Source: Marinimicrobium locisalis (GTDB taxonomy: Bacteria; Pseudomonadota; Gammaproteobacteria; Pseudomonadales; Cellvibrionaceae). From it: 64,000 nucleotides of DNA. Positions 44,968 to 53,047 of the stretch are shown here, one piece after another. The notes under the pieces are model-generated. The model did not search any database. It was not told the DNA's origin and saw only the letters and a list, made by a program, of their open reading frames with translations. Numbering within the stretch: position 1 is the first letter of the stretch; each line of letters opens with the position of its first letter. The DNA is taken from contig NZ_JBDLLG010000009.1 in the NCBI RefSeq assembly GCF_039822625.1, positions 1 through 64,000 of the forward strand, in the 5' to 3' direction. The translations under genes and the position numbers were made by a program.

Positions 44968-47382
44968 GTGAAAATTCACAACCTGACTGCCCTCGCACTG
45001 GCCATTTCCGTCACCACGGGCGCGTCCTCGGCACAGGCTCAAGCGCAAGCGCCTCAAGAGGCCCAGCTACAAGAAATTGTGGTCACCTCCCAAAAGCGCG
45101 AACAGAACCTCATGGATGTCCCAATCTCGGTAAACGCCATGGCGGGCGAAAAAATTGACGAGAATGGCATTACGGGCATCGAGCGCATGGCGGACTATAT
45201 CCCCAGCCTCAATATGACCCAAACCGGCCTGGGCACCACCATTTCCATTCGCGGTATCAGCTCCGGCGTAAACCAGGGGTTTGAACAGTCGGCCGCCCAG
45301 TTCGTGGACGGTGTGCACTTCGGGCGGGCGCAGCTCAGCCGTGCACCCTTTCTCGATATCGAGCGGGTGGAGGTACTCAGGGGCCCGCAAAGTATTCTGT
45401 TTGGCAAAAACAGCACCGCCGGGGCCATCAGCATTACCACGGTCCGCCCCACCGAGGAGTTTGAAGCAAAAGTATCTGGCCTCTACGAGCCGGAGCACGA
45501 CGAGCAAGACCTGCGAGCGGTGGTCTCCGGCCCACTGAGCGAGCAGCTCAGCGGCCGCTTGGCGGTGCTGGACCGCAGCATCGATGGCCACTTTCGCAAC
45601 ACCACCCTCAACCGAGACGAAACCCGGGAAGAGGACCAAGTCATTCGCGGCACGTTGTTGTGGCAACCGAACAGCCAGTGGGACGTAACGCTTAAGCTCG
45701 AAGACGGCTCCTTTGACCAGGAGGGGCGTAATCTGGAGGTCATTAATCCGGTAGAGATCAGTCTGCCCGGTCGGCCCACGGTGCCCTACTCCGCCGTTCT
45801 GAGCCAGTTAACCGGCGGCGCCTACACACTCGACACAACCCAGGACTTCAACCGCCAGTCCAACGGCGACTACAGCTATAACAATACCAGCAACGCCATG
45901 CTGGAAATTGAAACCGAGCTGGGCGGGCACAGCCTTACCGCCACGACGGGTTACACCGCGTACGATTACGAAGAGTTGTGCGACTGCGACTTTGTGGGCG
46001 TGCCGCTGTTTAACATCCTCTCCGAGGAAGATTACAGCCAGGTCAGCCAGGAATTCCGTATTGCCTCGCCCGAATCCGGCCCCTTTAGTTACTTGGGCGG
46101 CGTCTTCTACCAAAGCAGTGATCTGGAGTTTGATGACCAGGTGGAAGTACCGGCGGACAGCCTCTTCCCCGTGGCGCTGCAATCTACCGTGGGCCCCGCC
46201 GCAGCCCAGATGGCTGGCACCGCCACGGAGCGGGAGTTCCGTCAGGACAGCGATATCGCCGCCGTTTTCTTCCAGGGCACTTGGAACCTCACCCGGGATA
46301 TGCGGCTGGTGCTTGGCGGCCGTTACACCGATGAAGAGAAAACCGCGAGCCGGCGCCAGTATCATACTGCCCTCGATGAAGAGACCGGCGCCATGGTGGA
46401 GCAACCGGTGGGCGCACCTAATGACATCTACAACGTGCTCTACGGTTTGTTTAACGTCGAACCCTATGAGGCGCTGGAGCGCACCCGCTCGGAATCCGGC
46501 CTGACCCCATCAGTCACGCTCCAATATGATTTGAACAGCACGGACATGGTTTATGCCAGCTACACCACTGGCTTCAAGTCCGGCGGCTTTGATGTCCGCT
46601 CCAACTCCCACCCTGACCCGTCGGTTAACAACGCATTCAACGCGGCCGACCCGAACAACCCACAGCCTATTACCGGTGTGTTCGAGTTCGAGGACGAGGA
46701 GGTTAAGAACTACGAGTTGGGTGGCAAGTTCACCCTGGCCGGGGGACGCGCGGAGCTGAATGCGGCGTTGTTCCACACGGATTTCCAGGACCTGCAAACC
46801 AGCCAGTTTGACGGGGCTTTCAGTTTCAACGTGACCAACGCTGCGGAAGCCACGATTCAGGGGCTGGAGCTGGACGGTCGCTGGATGCTGACGGATGATC
46901 TGTTGCTAAGCGGCGGCTTCGCTTATCTCGATTTCGAGTACGACGACTTCCCCACCGCCCAGTGTTACTTCGGGCAGGCACCGGGGCAGACTCAGTGTGA
47001 CGCCAGCGGTCAAAGCCGGGAGTTTACGCCGGAGTTTCAGGGGAACCTGAGTGCGAATCACACGGCGGAGCTGGGACGCGGCCTGACGTTGAGCAGTACG
47101 TTGGATTTGATTTACAGCGATGAGTATCTGACGACGCCGACGCTGGACCCGAGGATGGTGCAGGACAGTTATGTGAAGGTGAATGCGCGCGTGGCGTTGT
47201 CCGGCCAGGATGATCGCTGGGAGCTGGCACTGATTGGTAAGAACCTGGGCGATGAGGAGATTGTCAGCTACGCCAATGGTTTGCCGGTAGCGACGGTGCT
47301 GACGCAGGGCACGGGGACGGGTTACTACGCGTTCTATGAGCGGCCCCGTAGTATTGCGTTGCAGGGTACGCTGCGGTTCTAA
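44968..47382 (+). CDS. TonB-dependent outer-membrane receptor
   Basis: An 804-aa receptor with a GTG start and AAAGGAG 8 nt upstream. Signal peptide ends around SSAQA; TonB-box-like QEIVVTSQK follows, then a plug with VEVLRGPQSILFGKNSTAGA and a barrel ending in TLRF. Closest in pattern to the large family of receptors in Cellvibrionales and sphingomonads that take up siderophores or aromatic/carbohydrate compounds; the substrate cannot be read. It sits between rnpB and rsmI, which are neighbours in Pseudomonas, and is flanked at its 3' end by hairpin copies G and H, so it looks like an inserted gene. Confidence 0.92.
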   Translation: MKIHNLTALALAISVTTGASSAQAQAQAPQEAQLQEIVVTSQKREQNLMDVPISVNAMAGEKIDENGITGIERMADYIPSLNMTQTGLGTTISIRGISSGVNQGFEQSAAQFVDGVHFGRAQLSRAPFLDIERVEVLRGPQSILFGKNSTAGAISITTVRPTEEFEAKVSGLYEPEHDEQDLRAVVSGPLSEQLSGRLAVLDRSIDGHFRNTTLNRDETREEDQVIRGTLLWQPNSQWDVTLKLEDGSFDQEGRNLEVINPVEISLPGRPTVPYSAVLSQLTGGAYTLDTTQDFNRQSNGDYSYNNTSNAMLEIETELGGHSLTATTGYTAYDYEELCDCDFVGVPLFNILSEEDYSQVSQEFRIASPESGPFSYLGGVFYQSSDLEFDDQVEVPADSLFPVALQSTVGPAAAQMAGTATEREFRQDSDIAAVFFQGTWNLTRDMRLVLGGRYTDEEKTASRRQYHTALDEETGAMVEQPVGAPNDIYNVLYGLFNVEPYEALERTRSESGLTPSVTLQYDLNSTDMVYASYTTGFKSGGFDVRSNSHPDPSVNNAFNAADPNNPQPITGVFEFEDEEVKNYELGGKFTLAGGRAELNAALFHTDFQDLQTSQFDGAFSFNVTNAAEATIQGLELDGRWMLTDDLLLSGGFAYLDFEYDDFPTAQCYFGQAPGQTQCDASGQSREFTPEFQGNLSANHTAELGRGLTLSSTLDLIYSDEYLTTPTLDPRMVQDSYVKVNARVALSGQDDRWELALIGKNLGDEEIVSYANGLPVATVLTQGTGTGYYAFYERPRSIALQGTLRF

Positions 47383-47418
47383 GCTAAAGCCCGTTTGTCC
47401 TGTTTTACAGGGGTTCAC

Positions 47419-47541
47419 CTCCGGCCCGGAGCGGAGTGAACCCCTTCAAGACACGCCGTAAACCCGTCCCTGGGGGCTCGAATCGCGAATCCCGCGCTCC
47501 ACGGTCTTGAAGGGGTTCACTCCGCTCCGGGCCTCTGTGCC
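47419..47541 (-). repeat. Variable-stem hairpin element, copy G (loop type 2)
   Basis: Minus-strand copy: CTCCGG (47419-47424), arms 47423-47452 and 47504-47533 (30 nt, perfectly complementary), type 2 loop 47453-47503 (51 nt), TCTGTGCC (47534-47541) for the TCAGTGCC box. Lies 36 bp after the TonB receptor stop. Confidence 0.85.
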
Positions 47542-47618
47542 AGCGAATGCGCTCTTTCCCTCGCCACCCTTTAATTCCTATTTACACTCTTTCCCTGCAC
47601 GACCACGGTGAAACATTG

Positions 47619-47719
47619 CGTAGGGCGCGGTCGGTCCGACGTTTCGGAGCGAAACGCACCCGCCGTTTTTTTGGTGGTTCGTTTGGTAAGTGGCGGCTAC
47701 CGCCTTACCATACCCTACG
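47619..47719. repeat. Chimeric REP pair between hairpin copies G and H
   Basis: The left half (47619-47665) begins CGTAGGGCGCGG and contains TTTCGGAGCGAAACGCACC, a different REP type. The right half (about 47682-47719) ends CTTACCATACCCTACG and matches the REPs at 2876-2976 and 21469-21567. They share only the outer CGTAGGG/CCCTACG ends. Confidence 0.6.
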
Positions 47720-47737
47720 TAATGAAGCCCGAAGGTT

Positions 47738-47862
47738 GGCACTGAGGGGCGAGGTGGGGCTATACCCTTCCAAGACCGTGGAGCGCGGGATTCGCGATTC
47801 GAGCCCCCAGGGACGAGTATACGGCGTGTCTTGGAAGGGTATAGCCCCACCTCGCCCCGGAC
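47738..47862 (+). repeat. Variable-stem hairpin element, copy H (loop type 2)
   Basis: GGCACTGAG 47738-47746, arms 47746-47776 and 47828-47858 (31 nt, perfectly complementary), type 2 loop 47777-47827 (51 nt), CCGGAC 47857-47862. It ends 18 bp before the rsmI stop. With copy G it flanks the REP pair head to head. Confidence 0.85.
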
Positions 47863-47880
47863 TTCAATTCGATCCAACGT

Positions 47881-48732
47881 CTATTTCTGATCCAAAGCCC
47901 ACTGATACAAAGCATTCTTTTTAACACCGGTAATCTGTGACGCGAGGGTAGCAGCCTGCTTAACGGGCAACTCCTTAACCAAAATCCCCATCACCCGTTC
48001 GCTCTCATCATCCAGACCCGACGTACTCTTCTGGGGTGCGCCGGCCACCATCAGAACAATCTCACCCCGCTGCTGGTTCGAATCACCAGCCACGAACTCC
48101 GCCAGCTCCCCCAATGGGGCCAAACGGATAGTCTCGAAGGTCTTGGTCAGCTCCCGAGCCAATACCCCCTCGCGCGCCTCACCAAATACCTCCGCCATAT
48201 CCTGTAAACACGCCAACACCCGATGGGGCGCCTCATAGAAAATCAAAGTGCGAGTCTCCTTCTCCAAGCGCTCAAGCCACTGGCGGCGGGCGTTTACCTT
48301 GGGCGGAGGGAACCCCTCGAAGGAAAAACGATCTGAAGGCAGGCCAGAGGCGCTCAAGGCCGCCACCAGGGCGCAGGCGCCGGGTATGGGCACCACCGGC
48401 ACACCGCGCAGGCGCGCCTCGCGCACCAAGCGGTAGCCCGGGTCGGATACCAGAGGCGTGCCGGCGTCGGAAATCAACGCCACGGACTCCCCCTGCTCCA
48501 ACCGGGTCACCAGCGCTTCCGTTCGGCGGTCGTCGCTGTGGTCATGGTAGGCCACGCAAGGGGTTTCGATGGAAAAGTGTGACAAGAGTCGCCCGCTGTG
48601 CCGGGTGTCTTCCGCCGCAATTAAGGCAACTGATTGTAGAATTTCCACCGCACGGGGTACCATATCGCCCAAATTGCCGATGGGCGTGGCGACAACGTAC
48701 AAGCAGCCGGTTTCGGCGCTGTTGTGGGTCAT
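47881..48732 (-). CDS. rsmI: 16S rRNA 2'-O-ribose C1402 methyltransferase
   Basis: RsmI (283 aa), SAM-dependent 2'-O-methylation of C1402 in 16S rRNA, the same nucleotide that RsmH modifies. Seen: YVVATPIGNLGD near the start, ALISDAGTPLVSDPG, and a KKNALYQWAL tail. The ATG at 48732 gives the usual length; an upstream ATG at 48777 would overlap the divergent lpoA start. Confidence 0.97.
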   Translation of the reverse strand: MTHNSAETGCLYVVATPIGNLGDMVPRAVEILQSVALIAAEDTRHSGRLLSHFSIETPCVAYHDHSDDRRTEALVTRLEQGESVALISDAGTPLVSDPGYRLVREARLRGVPVVPIPGACALVAALSASGLPSDRFSFEGFPPPKVNARRQWLERLEKETRTLIFYEAPHRVLACLQDMAEVFGEAREGVLARELTKTFETIRLAPLGELAEFVAGDSNQQRGEIVLMVAGAPQKSTSGLDDESERVMGILVKELPVKQAATLASQITGVKKNALYQWALDQK

Positions 48733-48775
48733 GGTTCGGGCCTCATTGTTTTGTTGCAGTACGGGAGAAACATTC

Positions 48776-50806
48776 ATGCATTACCGGGGACGCTCTAGCA
48801 CCCTCTTGGCAAGCACCCTGCTGGCCTTGACAGTGTGCCTTCTGGCGAGCTGCAGCACCACGCCGCCCGAACCTTCTACCGGGGACGACCCCGAAGCACT
48901 CTCCCAGGAGGCCATCGAGAAGCGCGTTAAATCACTGGTGGATCAAGCACGCGACAGTCAATCACCGCAGCGGGAGGGTTACCTGTTGCAGGCGGCGGAA
49001 TTGCTGGTAGACCAAAACCAATTCGACTGGGCCCGCAACCTGTTAACGTCCATCGACACCCGCCAACTGAACGAAGCCGACTTCCTTCTACACACCGAAC
49101 TGCTCGGTGCGGTCTCCCTGAGCGAGGGGGCCTACTATCTGGCCCAGCGCATTCTAACCAACCCCCGGCTGGAACAACAGTGGGCCACCATGAGCCCCGA
49201 GCGAGAAATCGCCTTGCGCGAGCAGCGCGCCCGCCTGTTCGAGCTGACCGGCTCCCCCATCGCCAGTGTGGAAGAGCGCATTCGCTTGGACCGCATGCTG
49301 ACCGAAGCTTCCGCGGCGGACCAAAACCGCGAGCAGCTTTGGCAGACTATGATGAGCCTGTCCGAGGACGAGCTGGCTCGCCGGGCCGAGGAAACCGACA
49401 CCCGAACATTGCGCGGTTGGCTGACGCTCGCCTCTATCAGTAAAGACAATCAGGCCAATCTCGAGCGGCAGCAGGCCCAGCTCGACCAGTGGCAAAGCGA
49501 ATGGCCCAACCATCCCGCCAGCGAAAATCTGCCCAATGACCTACAGCTGTTGCGCAAGCTGATTGCCCAACAGCCGCGTCAAATCGCCCTGCTGTTACCC
49601 CAGCAAGGCAATTTGGCGCGCGCCGCCGATGCGGTGCGGGACGGCTTTCTCGCCGCCTATTACGAGGCCGAGGGGGTGCAGAGCAAGCTTCCACAGATTC
49701 GTCAGTACGATACCAGCGGGGCGACGGACATCGTCGAACTGTACGAACAGGCGATGGCCGAAGGGGCCGACTTGATCATTGGCCCGCTGGACAAGGAGCG
49801 GGTGGACGCCCTGCATGAGCTCTCTATTCTGCCCATTCCAGTACTCACCCTGAACTACATCGAAGCTCCCCTGGATGGCCCGAAACAAAGCACCCGGGAC
49901 CAGAGCGAGCGGCGCCTGAGCCCCCCAAGCCTAGATACCTCTGCCCTGAACCTGAGAGCCTCCGAGGTTGAGACAGACAACGGGGAGTCACCAGAAGGGC
50001 TGTATCAATTCGGTCTGGCCGCGGAAGACGAGGCCCGCCAAGTCGCCCGGCGCGCCATTCGCGAAGGACACCGCCTGGCCATGATACTGGCGCCCAATCG
50101 CAATTGGAGCGAACGCGGCGCCCGGGCCTTTACCCAGGAGTGGCGCGAACTGGGCGGCGAAGTCGCGATCGACAGTCAGTTCACGGGCGCGGGTAATTAC
50201 TCTGACATTATTCAGCAAGCGCTGCTGATTGACCAAAGTCAGGCCCGCCGTCAAGCTCTGACCCGCCTGTTGGGCACACGATTGGAGTTCGAGCCCAGAC
50301 GCCGACAGGACCTGGATATGATTTTCCTGATGGCCGACCCGGAACAGGGCCGCCAGATCCGCCCGACGCTGGCCTTCCACTACGCCGGCGACGTGCCGGT
50401 ATTCTCCACCAGCCATATTTATACCGGCGAACCGGACCCGAAAAGCAACCGAGACCTGAACGGAGTCCGCTTCAACACTCTACCCTGGCTGCTCAACGGC
50501 GAATTCCCGGAAAAGCAGGTGCTCAACGAGCACACCCGTGAGGGCGCCATCTACAGCCGGCTGCACGCGCTGGGCGTTGACGCCTACCGGCTCTACCCAC
50601 GCCTGCCTCAGTTGCTACAGATTGAGGAGGCCCGGCTGTACGGGGCTACCGGCGCGCTGCGCATGCGCCCGGGCGGTCGAATCGAACGCGAGCTGGTGTG
50701 GGCCCAATTTCAGAATGGACGGGCGCAGCCCATGGCGAGCGCCGTGACCGACGCGGACCAGGAGGAACAGCGCGATGACCTACAGCCCACGCCCGAAGCG
50801 CACTGA
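48776..50806 (+). CDS. lpoA: Outer-membrane lipoprotein LpoA, activator of PBP1A
   Basis: LpoA/LppC (676 aa). Lipoprotein signal peptide with lipobox LLASC; an N-terminal TPR-like part (to about 255), then the periplasmic-binding-protein-like part starting RQIALLLPQQGNL. It reaches through the periplasm to activate the transpeptidase PBP1A. The ATG at 48776 gives the correct signal peptide; the frame is open further upstream into the rsmI region. Followed by yraN with 32-nt overlap. Confidence 0.95.
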   Translation: MHYRGRSSTLLASTLLALTVCLLASCSTTPPEPSTGDDPEALSQEAIEKRVKSLVDQARDSQSPQREGYLLQAAELLVDQNQFDWARNLLTSIDTRQLNEADFLLHTELLGAVSLSEGAYYLAQRILTNPRLEQQWATMSPEREIALREQRARLFELTGSPIASVEERIRLDRMLTEASAADQNREQLWQTMMSLSEDELARRAEETDTRTLRGWLTLASISKDNQANLERQQAQLDQWQSEWPNHPASENLPNDLQLLRKLIAQQPRQIALLLPQQGNLARAADAVRDGFLAAYYEAEGVQSKLPQIRQYDTSGATDIVELYEQAMAEGADLIIGPLDKERVDALHELSILPIPVLTLNYIEAPLDGPKQSTRDQSERRLSPPSLDTSALNLRASEVETDNGESPEGLYQFGLAAEDEARQVARRAIREGHRLAMILAPNRNWSERGARAFTQEWRELGGEVAIDSQFTGAGNYSDIIQQALLIDQSQARRQALTRLLGTRLEFEPRRRQDLDMIFLMADPEQGRQIRPTLAFHYAGDVPVFSTSHIYTGEPDPKSNRDLNGVRFNTLPWLLNGEFPEKQVLNEHTREGAIYSRLHALGVDAYRLYPRLPQLLQIEEARLYGATGALRMRPGGRIERELVWAQFQNGRAQPMASAVTDADQEEQRDDLQPTPEAH

Positions 50807-51158
50807 GGCGGGCGAACAGGCCGAGCGGGCCGCCGAACGGTTTTTGCAGGCGCGCGGGCTGCGTACCCGCCAACGCAACTACCGGTGCAAAGCCGGAGAA
50901 ATTGACCTGGTCATGAGCGAGGCCGATACGCTGGTGTTCGTAGAAGTTCGGCTGCGCCGATCTACCCGCTTCGCCTCGGCGGCGGAAACGGTAGACTACC
51001 GCAAGCAACAAAAGTTGATTCGGGCAGCTCAACACTACTTGCAGCGCACCGGTCTAACCGACCGGGTAGCCTGCCGATTTGACGTGGTCGCGTTTGACCC
51101 CAAGCGAGTCGACCAGGAAACGGTGAACTGGGTCCAGAATGCCTTTTCCACCCTTTAA
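50775..51158 (+). CDS. yraN: YraN/UPF0102 family protein
   Basis: A 127-aa protein with the UPF0102 nuclease-like fold: GEQAERAAERFLQARG, NYRCKAGEIDLVM and TLVFVEVRLRR, containing the E...D...ExK-like residues of restriction-endonuclease-fold proteins (Arg in place of the Lys here). Function in the cell is unproven. The gene overlaps lpoA by 32 nt and precedes diaA, as in E. coli. Confidence 0.93.
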   Translation: MTYSPRPKRTEAGEQAERAAERFLQARGLRTRQRNYRCKAGEIDLVMSEADTLVFVEVRLRRSTRFASAAETVDYRKQQKLIRAAQHYLQRTGLTDRVACRFDVVAFDPKRVDQETVNWVQNAFSTL

Positions 51159-51182
51159 TTCTTAACCAAAGCGGAACCCCCT

Positions 51183-51770
51183 ATGGAGCAAAGGGTTATC
51201 ACCCTGTTTCACGAGAGCATTGAGGCCACCATGCACACGGGCGAGGCGCTTGCGCCGCAGATCGTCCAGGCCAGCGAGGTCATGGTGGAAGCTCTGCTCA
51301 ACGGCCACAAGATTCTCACCTGCGGCAACGGCATTGCCGCCGCCCAGGCCCAGATTCTCACCAGTTGCCTCCTCCACCGGTTCGAGCAGGAACGGCCCAG
51401 CCTGCCGGCCCTGAACCTGGGCTCGGACATGACCACCCAAACCGCCATCGCCAGCGAAGGGGGCGGCAACGAGATCTACTCCAAGCCCCTGCGGGCCATC
51501 GGCCAGGAAGGAGACGTACTGGTTTTAATCACCAGCTCGGGCAACGCCGGTAGCCTGCTGCAGGCCATCAGCGCCGCTCACGACCGGGACATTCGCGTGA
51601 TCGCCCTGACGGGGGGTGATGGGGGCGACGCCGCCGCCCTGCTGGATCACCGGGACATTGAATTAAGAGCAACGCTGGCCTCCCCGGTGAGAATCCATGA
51701 GGTTCACCTGTTGACGATTTTCTGTCTGTGCGATTTGATTGATCAGCACCTATTCGGAGGTTTTCACTGA
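51183..51770 (+). CDS. diaA: DnaA initiator-associating protein DiaA (SIS domain)
   Basis: A 195-aa SIS-domain protein. In E. coli DiaA tetramers bind DnaA and promote replication initiation; the fold is that of phosphoheptose isomerase GmhA. Seen: LTCGNGIAAAQAQILTSC and ITSSGNAGSLLQAI. Gene order lpoA-yraN-diaA-dolP supports DiaA over GmhA. Its stop overlaps the dolP start by 1 nt. Confidence 0.92.
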   Translation: MEQRVITLFHESIEATMHTGEALAPQIVQASEVMVEALLNGHKILTCGNGIAAAQAQILTSCLLHRFEQERPSLPALNLGSDMTTQTAIASEGGGNEIYSKPLRAIGQEGDVLVLITSSGNAGSLLQAISAAHDRDIRVIALTGGDGGDAAALLDHRDIELRATLASPVRIHEVHLLTIFCLCDLIDQHLFGGFH

Positions 51771-52354
51771 TGGCCCCTCGTCATCTACTCGCCTTGTTTC
51801 CCGCGCTACTACTGTGGCTGCTGGTCGGCTCAGGCTGCACCACCATTGTGGGCGCCACCACCAGCGAGCCGATTGAGCTCAACCCGGGCAAACGTTCGCT
51901 GGGAATGCGCATCGACGACGGGCAGTTGGAAACCATCGCCTCGGTCAATATCGACAAGGTGCATAAACGCCTCGCCGAGGCCCCCATCGAAGTCCATAGT
52001 TTCAACGCCGTAATCTTGTTGGTCGGGCAGGTCCCCACCGCGGAGCTGCGCAGTTTGGCGGGAGAGACGGTGAATGATCTGCACAGCGTGCGTCAGGTGC
52101 ACAATGAGCTGGAAGTGGACGCACCCACCACCTTCATGAGCCGCACACACGACACCTGGCTGGCCACCAAGGTCAAAACCAAGCTCTACGCCAACGGCGA
52201 TGTGGAAGGGGGCCGGGTCAAAGTCATCGCGGAAAACGGCAGTATCTACTTAATGGGCTTGGTCTCCCGCGCGGAGGCAGCTAGAATCACCGATATTGTC
52301 CGTCACACCGGCGGCGTCAAGCGAGTCGTGAGGGTGTTCGAGTATATCGACTGA
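51770..52354 (+). CDS. dolP: Outer-membrane lipoprotein DolP (YraP), two BON domains
   Basis: A 194-aa lipoprotein (lipobox GSGC near residue 22) with two BON domains (about 48-115 and 125-194), which bind anionic phospholipid at the division site and help keep the outer membrane intact. The second domain contains NGSIYLMGLVSRAEA, a typical BON end. Last gene of the conserved run; lemA follows after 75 bp. Confidence 0.95.
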   Translation: MAPRHLLALFPALLLWLLVGSGCTTIVGATTSEPIELNPGKRSLGMRIDDGQLETIASVNIDKVHKRLAEAPIEVHSFNAVILLVGQVPTAELRSLAGETVNDLHSVRQVHNELEVDAPTTFMSRTHDTWLATKVKTKLYANGDVEGGRVKVIAENGSIYLMGLVSRAEAARITDIVRHTGGVKRVVRVFEYID

Positions 52355-52429
52355 ACCAAGAACACCAGCACTGCCAATAATTCCAATCCGCGGCACCGCT
52401 ATTCGCGGCCAAGATAAAGGACTCACGCT

Positions 52430-53029
52430 ATGGACCTCTCCACCATTATCCTTCTGGTTATTATCGGCGCACTGGTGTTTTACCTCATCAGCATCTACAA
52501 CCGCCTGGTCGCCCTGAAAAACCGCTTTCAGAATGCTTTCGCCCAAATTGAAGTGCAACTCAAACGGCGCTATGACCTCATTCCCAACCTGGTGGAAACC
52601 GCCAAGGCCTACCTCACCCATGAGCGCGAAACGTTGGAGGCGGTAACCCAGGCCCGCAACCAGGCTCTGAACGGACTGAGTGCGGCACACAACGCGCCGG
52701 GTGACCCCGAGGCCATGGCCCAGTTGAGCGGTGCGGAAAGCTCTTTAGCGGGCGCCCTGGGCCGTTTAAACATGGTCATGGAAGCCTACCCGGACCTAAA
52801 AGCCTCGCAAAACATGATGCAGCTGACCGAAGAGCTGACCAGCACGGAAAACAAAGTCGCCTTTGCCCGCCAGGCCTTTAACGACGCGGTCATGACCTAC
52901 AACACCTACAAGCAAAGCTTCCCGCCGGTGGTGCTCGCCGGCGCGCTCGGACACAAAGAGGATGCGGCCCTGCTCGAGTTCGACGACGCCGAAGCCATTA
53001 AGGAAGCACCCAAGGTGTCCTTCAACTAA
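52430..53029 (+). CDS. lemA: LemA-family protein
   Basis: A 199-aa protein with one N-terminal membrane helix (3-22) and a helical periplasmic or cytoplasmic body. The core RRYDLIPNLVETAKAYLTHE is the LemA signature. LemA proteins often accompany M48 peptidases, as here, and the two are thought to act together on membrane proteins; direct evidence is limited. Confidence 0.95.
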   Translation: MDLSTIILLVIIGALVFYLISIYNRLVALKNRFQNAFAQIEVQLKRRYDLIPNLVETAKAYLTHERETLEAVTQARNQALNGLSAAHNAPGDPEAMAQLSGAESSLAGALGRLNMVMEAYPDLKASQNMMQLTEELTSTENKVAFARQAFNDAVMTYNTYKQSFPPVVLAGALGHKEDAALLEFDDAEAIKEAPKVSFN

Positions 53030-53047
53030 GGCAGGCCCAAACGCCCC

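Noticed and set aside
47412..47865. Repeats as a CRISPR array
   Set aside because: Only two copies per locus, inverted to each other, with long internal palindromes; no regular spacers and no cas genes.
48074..48090. GGTTCGAATC resembling a tRNA T-loop
   Set aside because: It lies inside the rsmI coding region, and no acceptor, D or anticodon arms fit around it.
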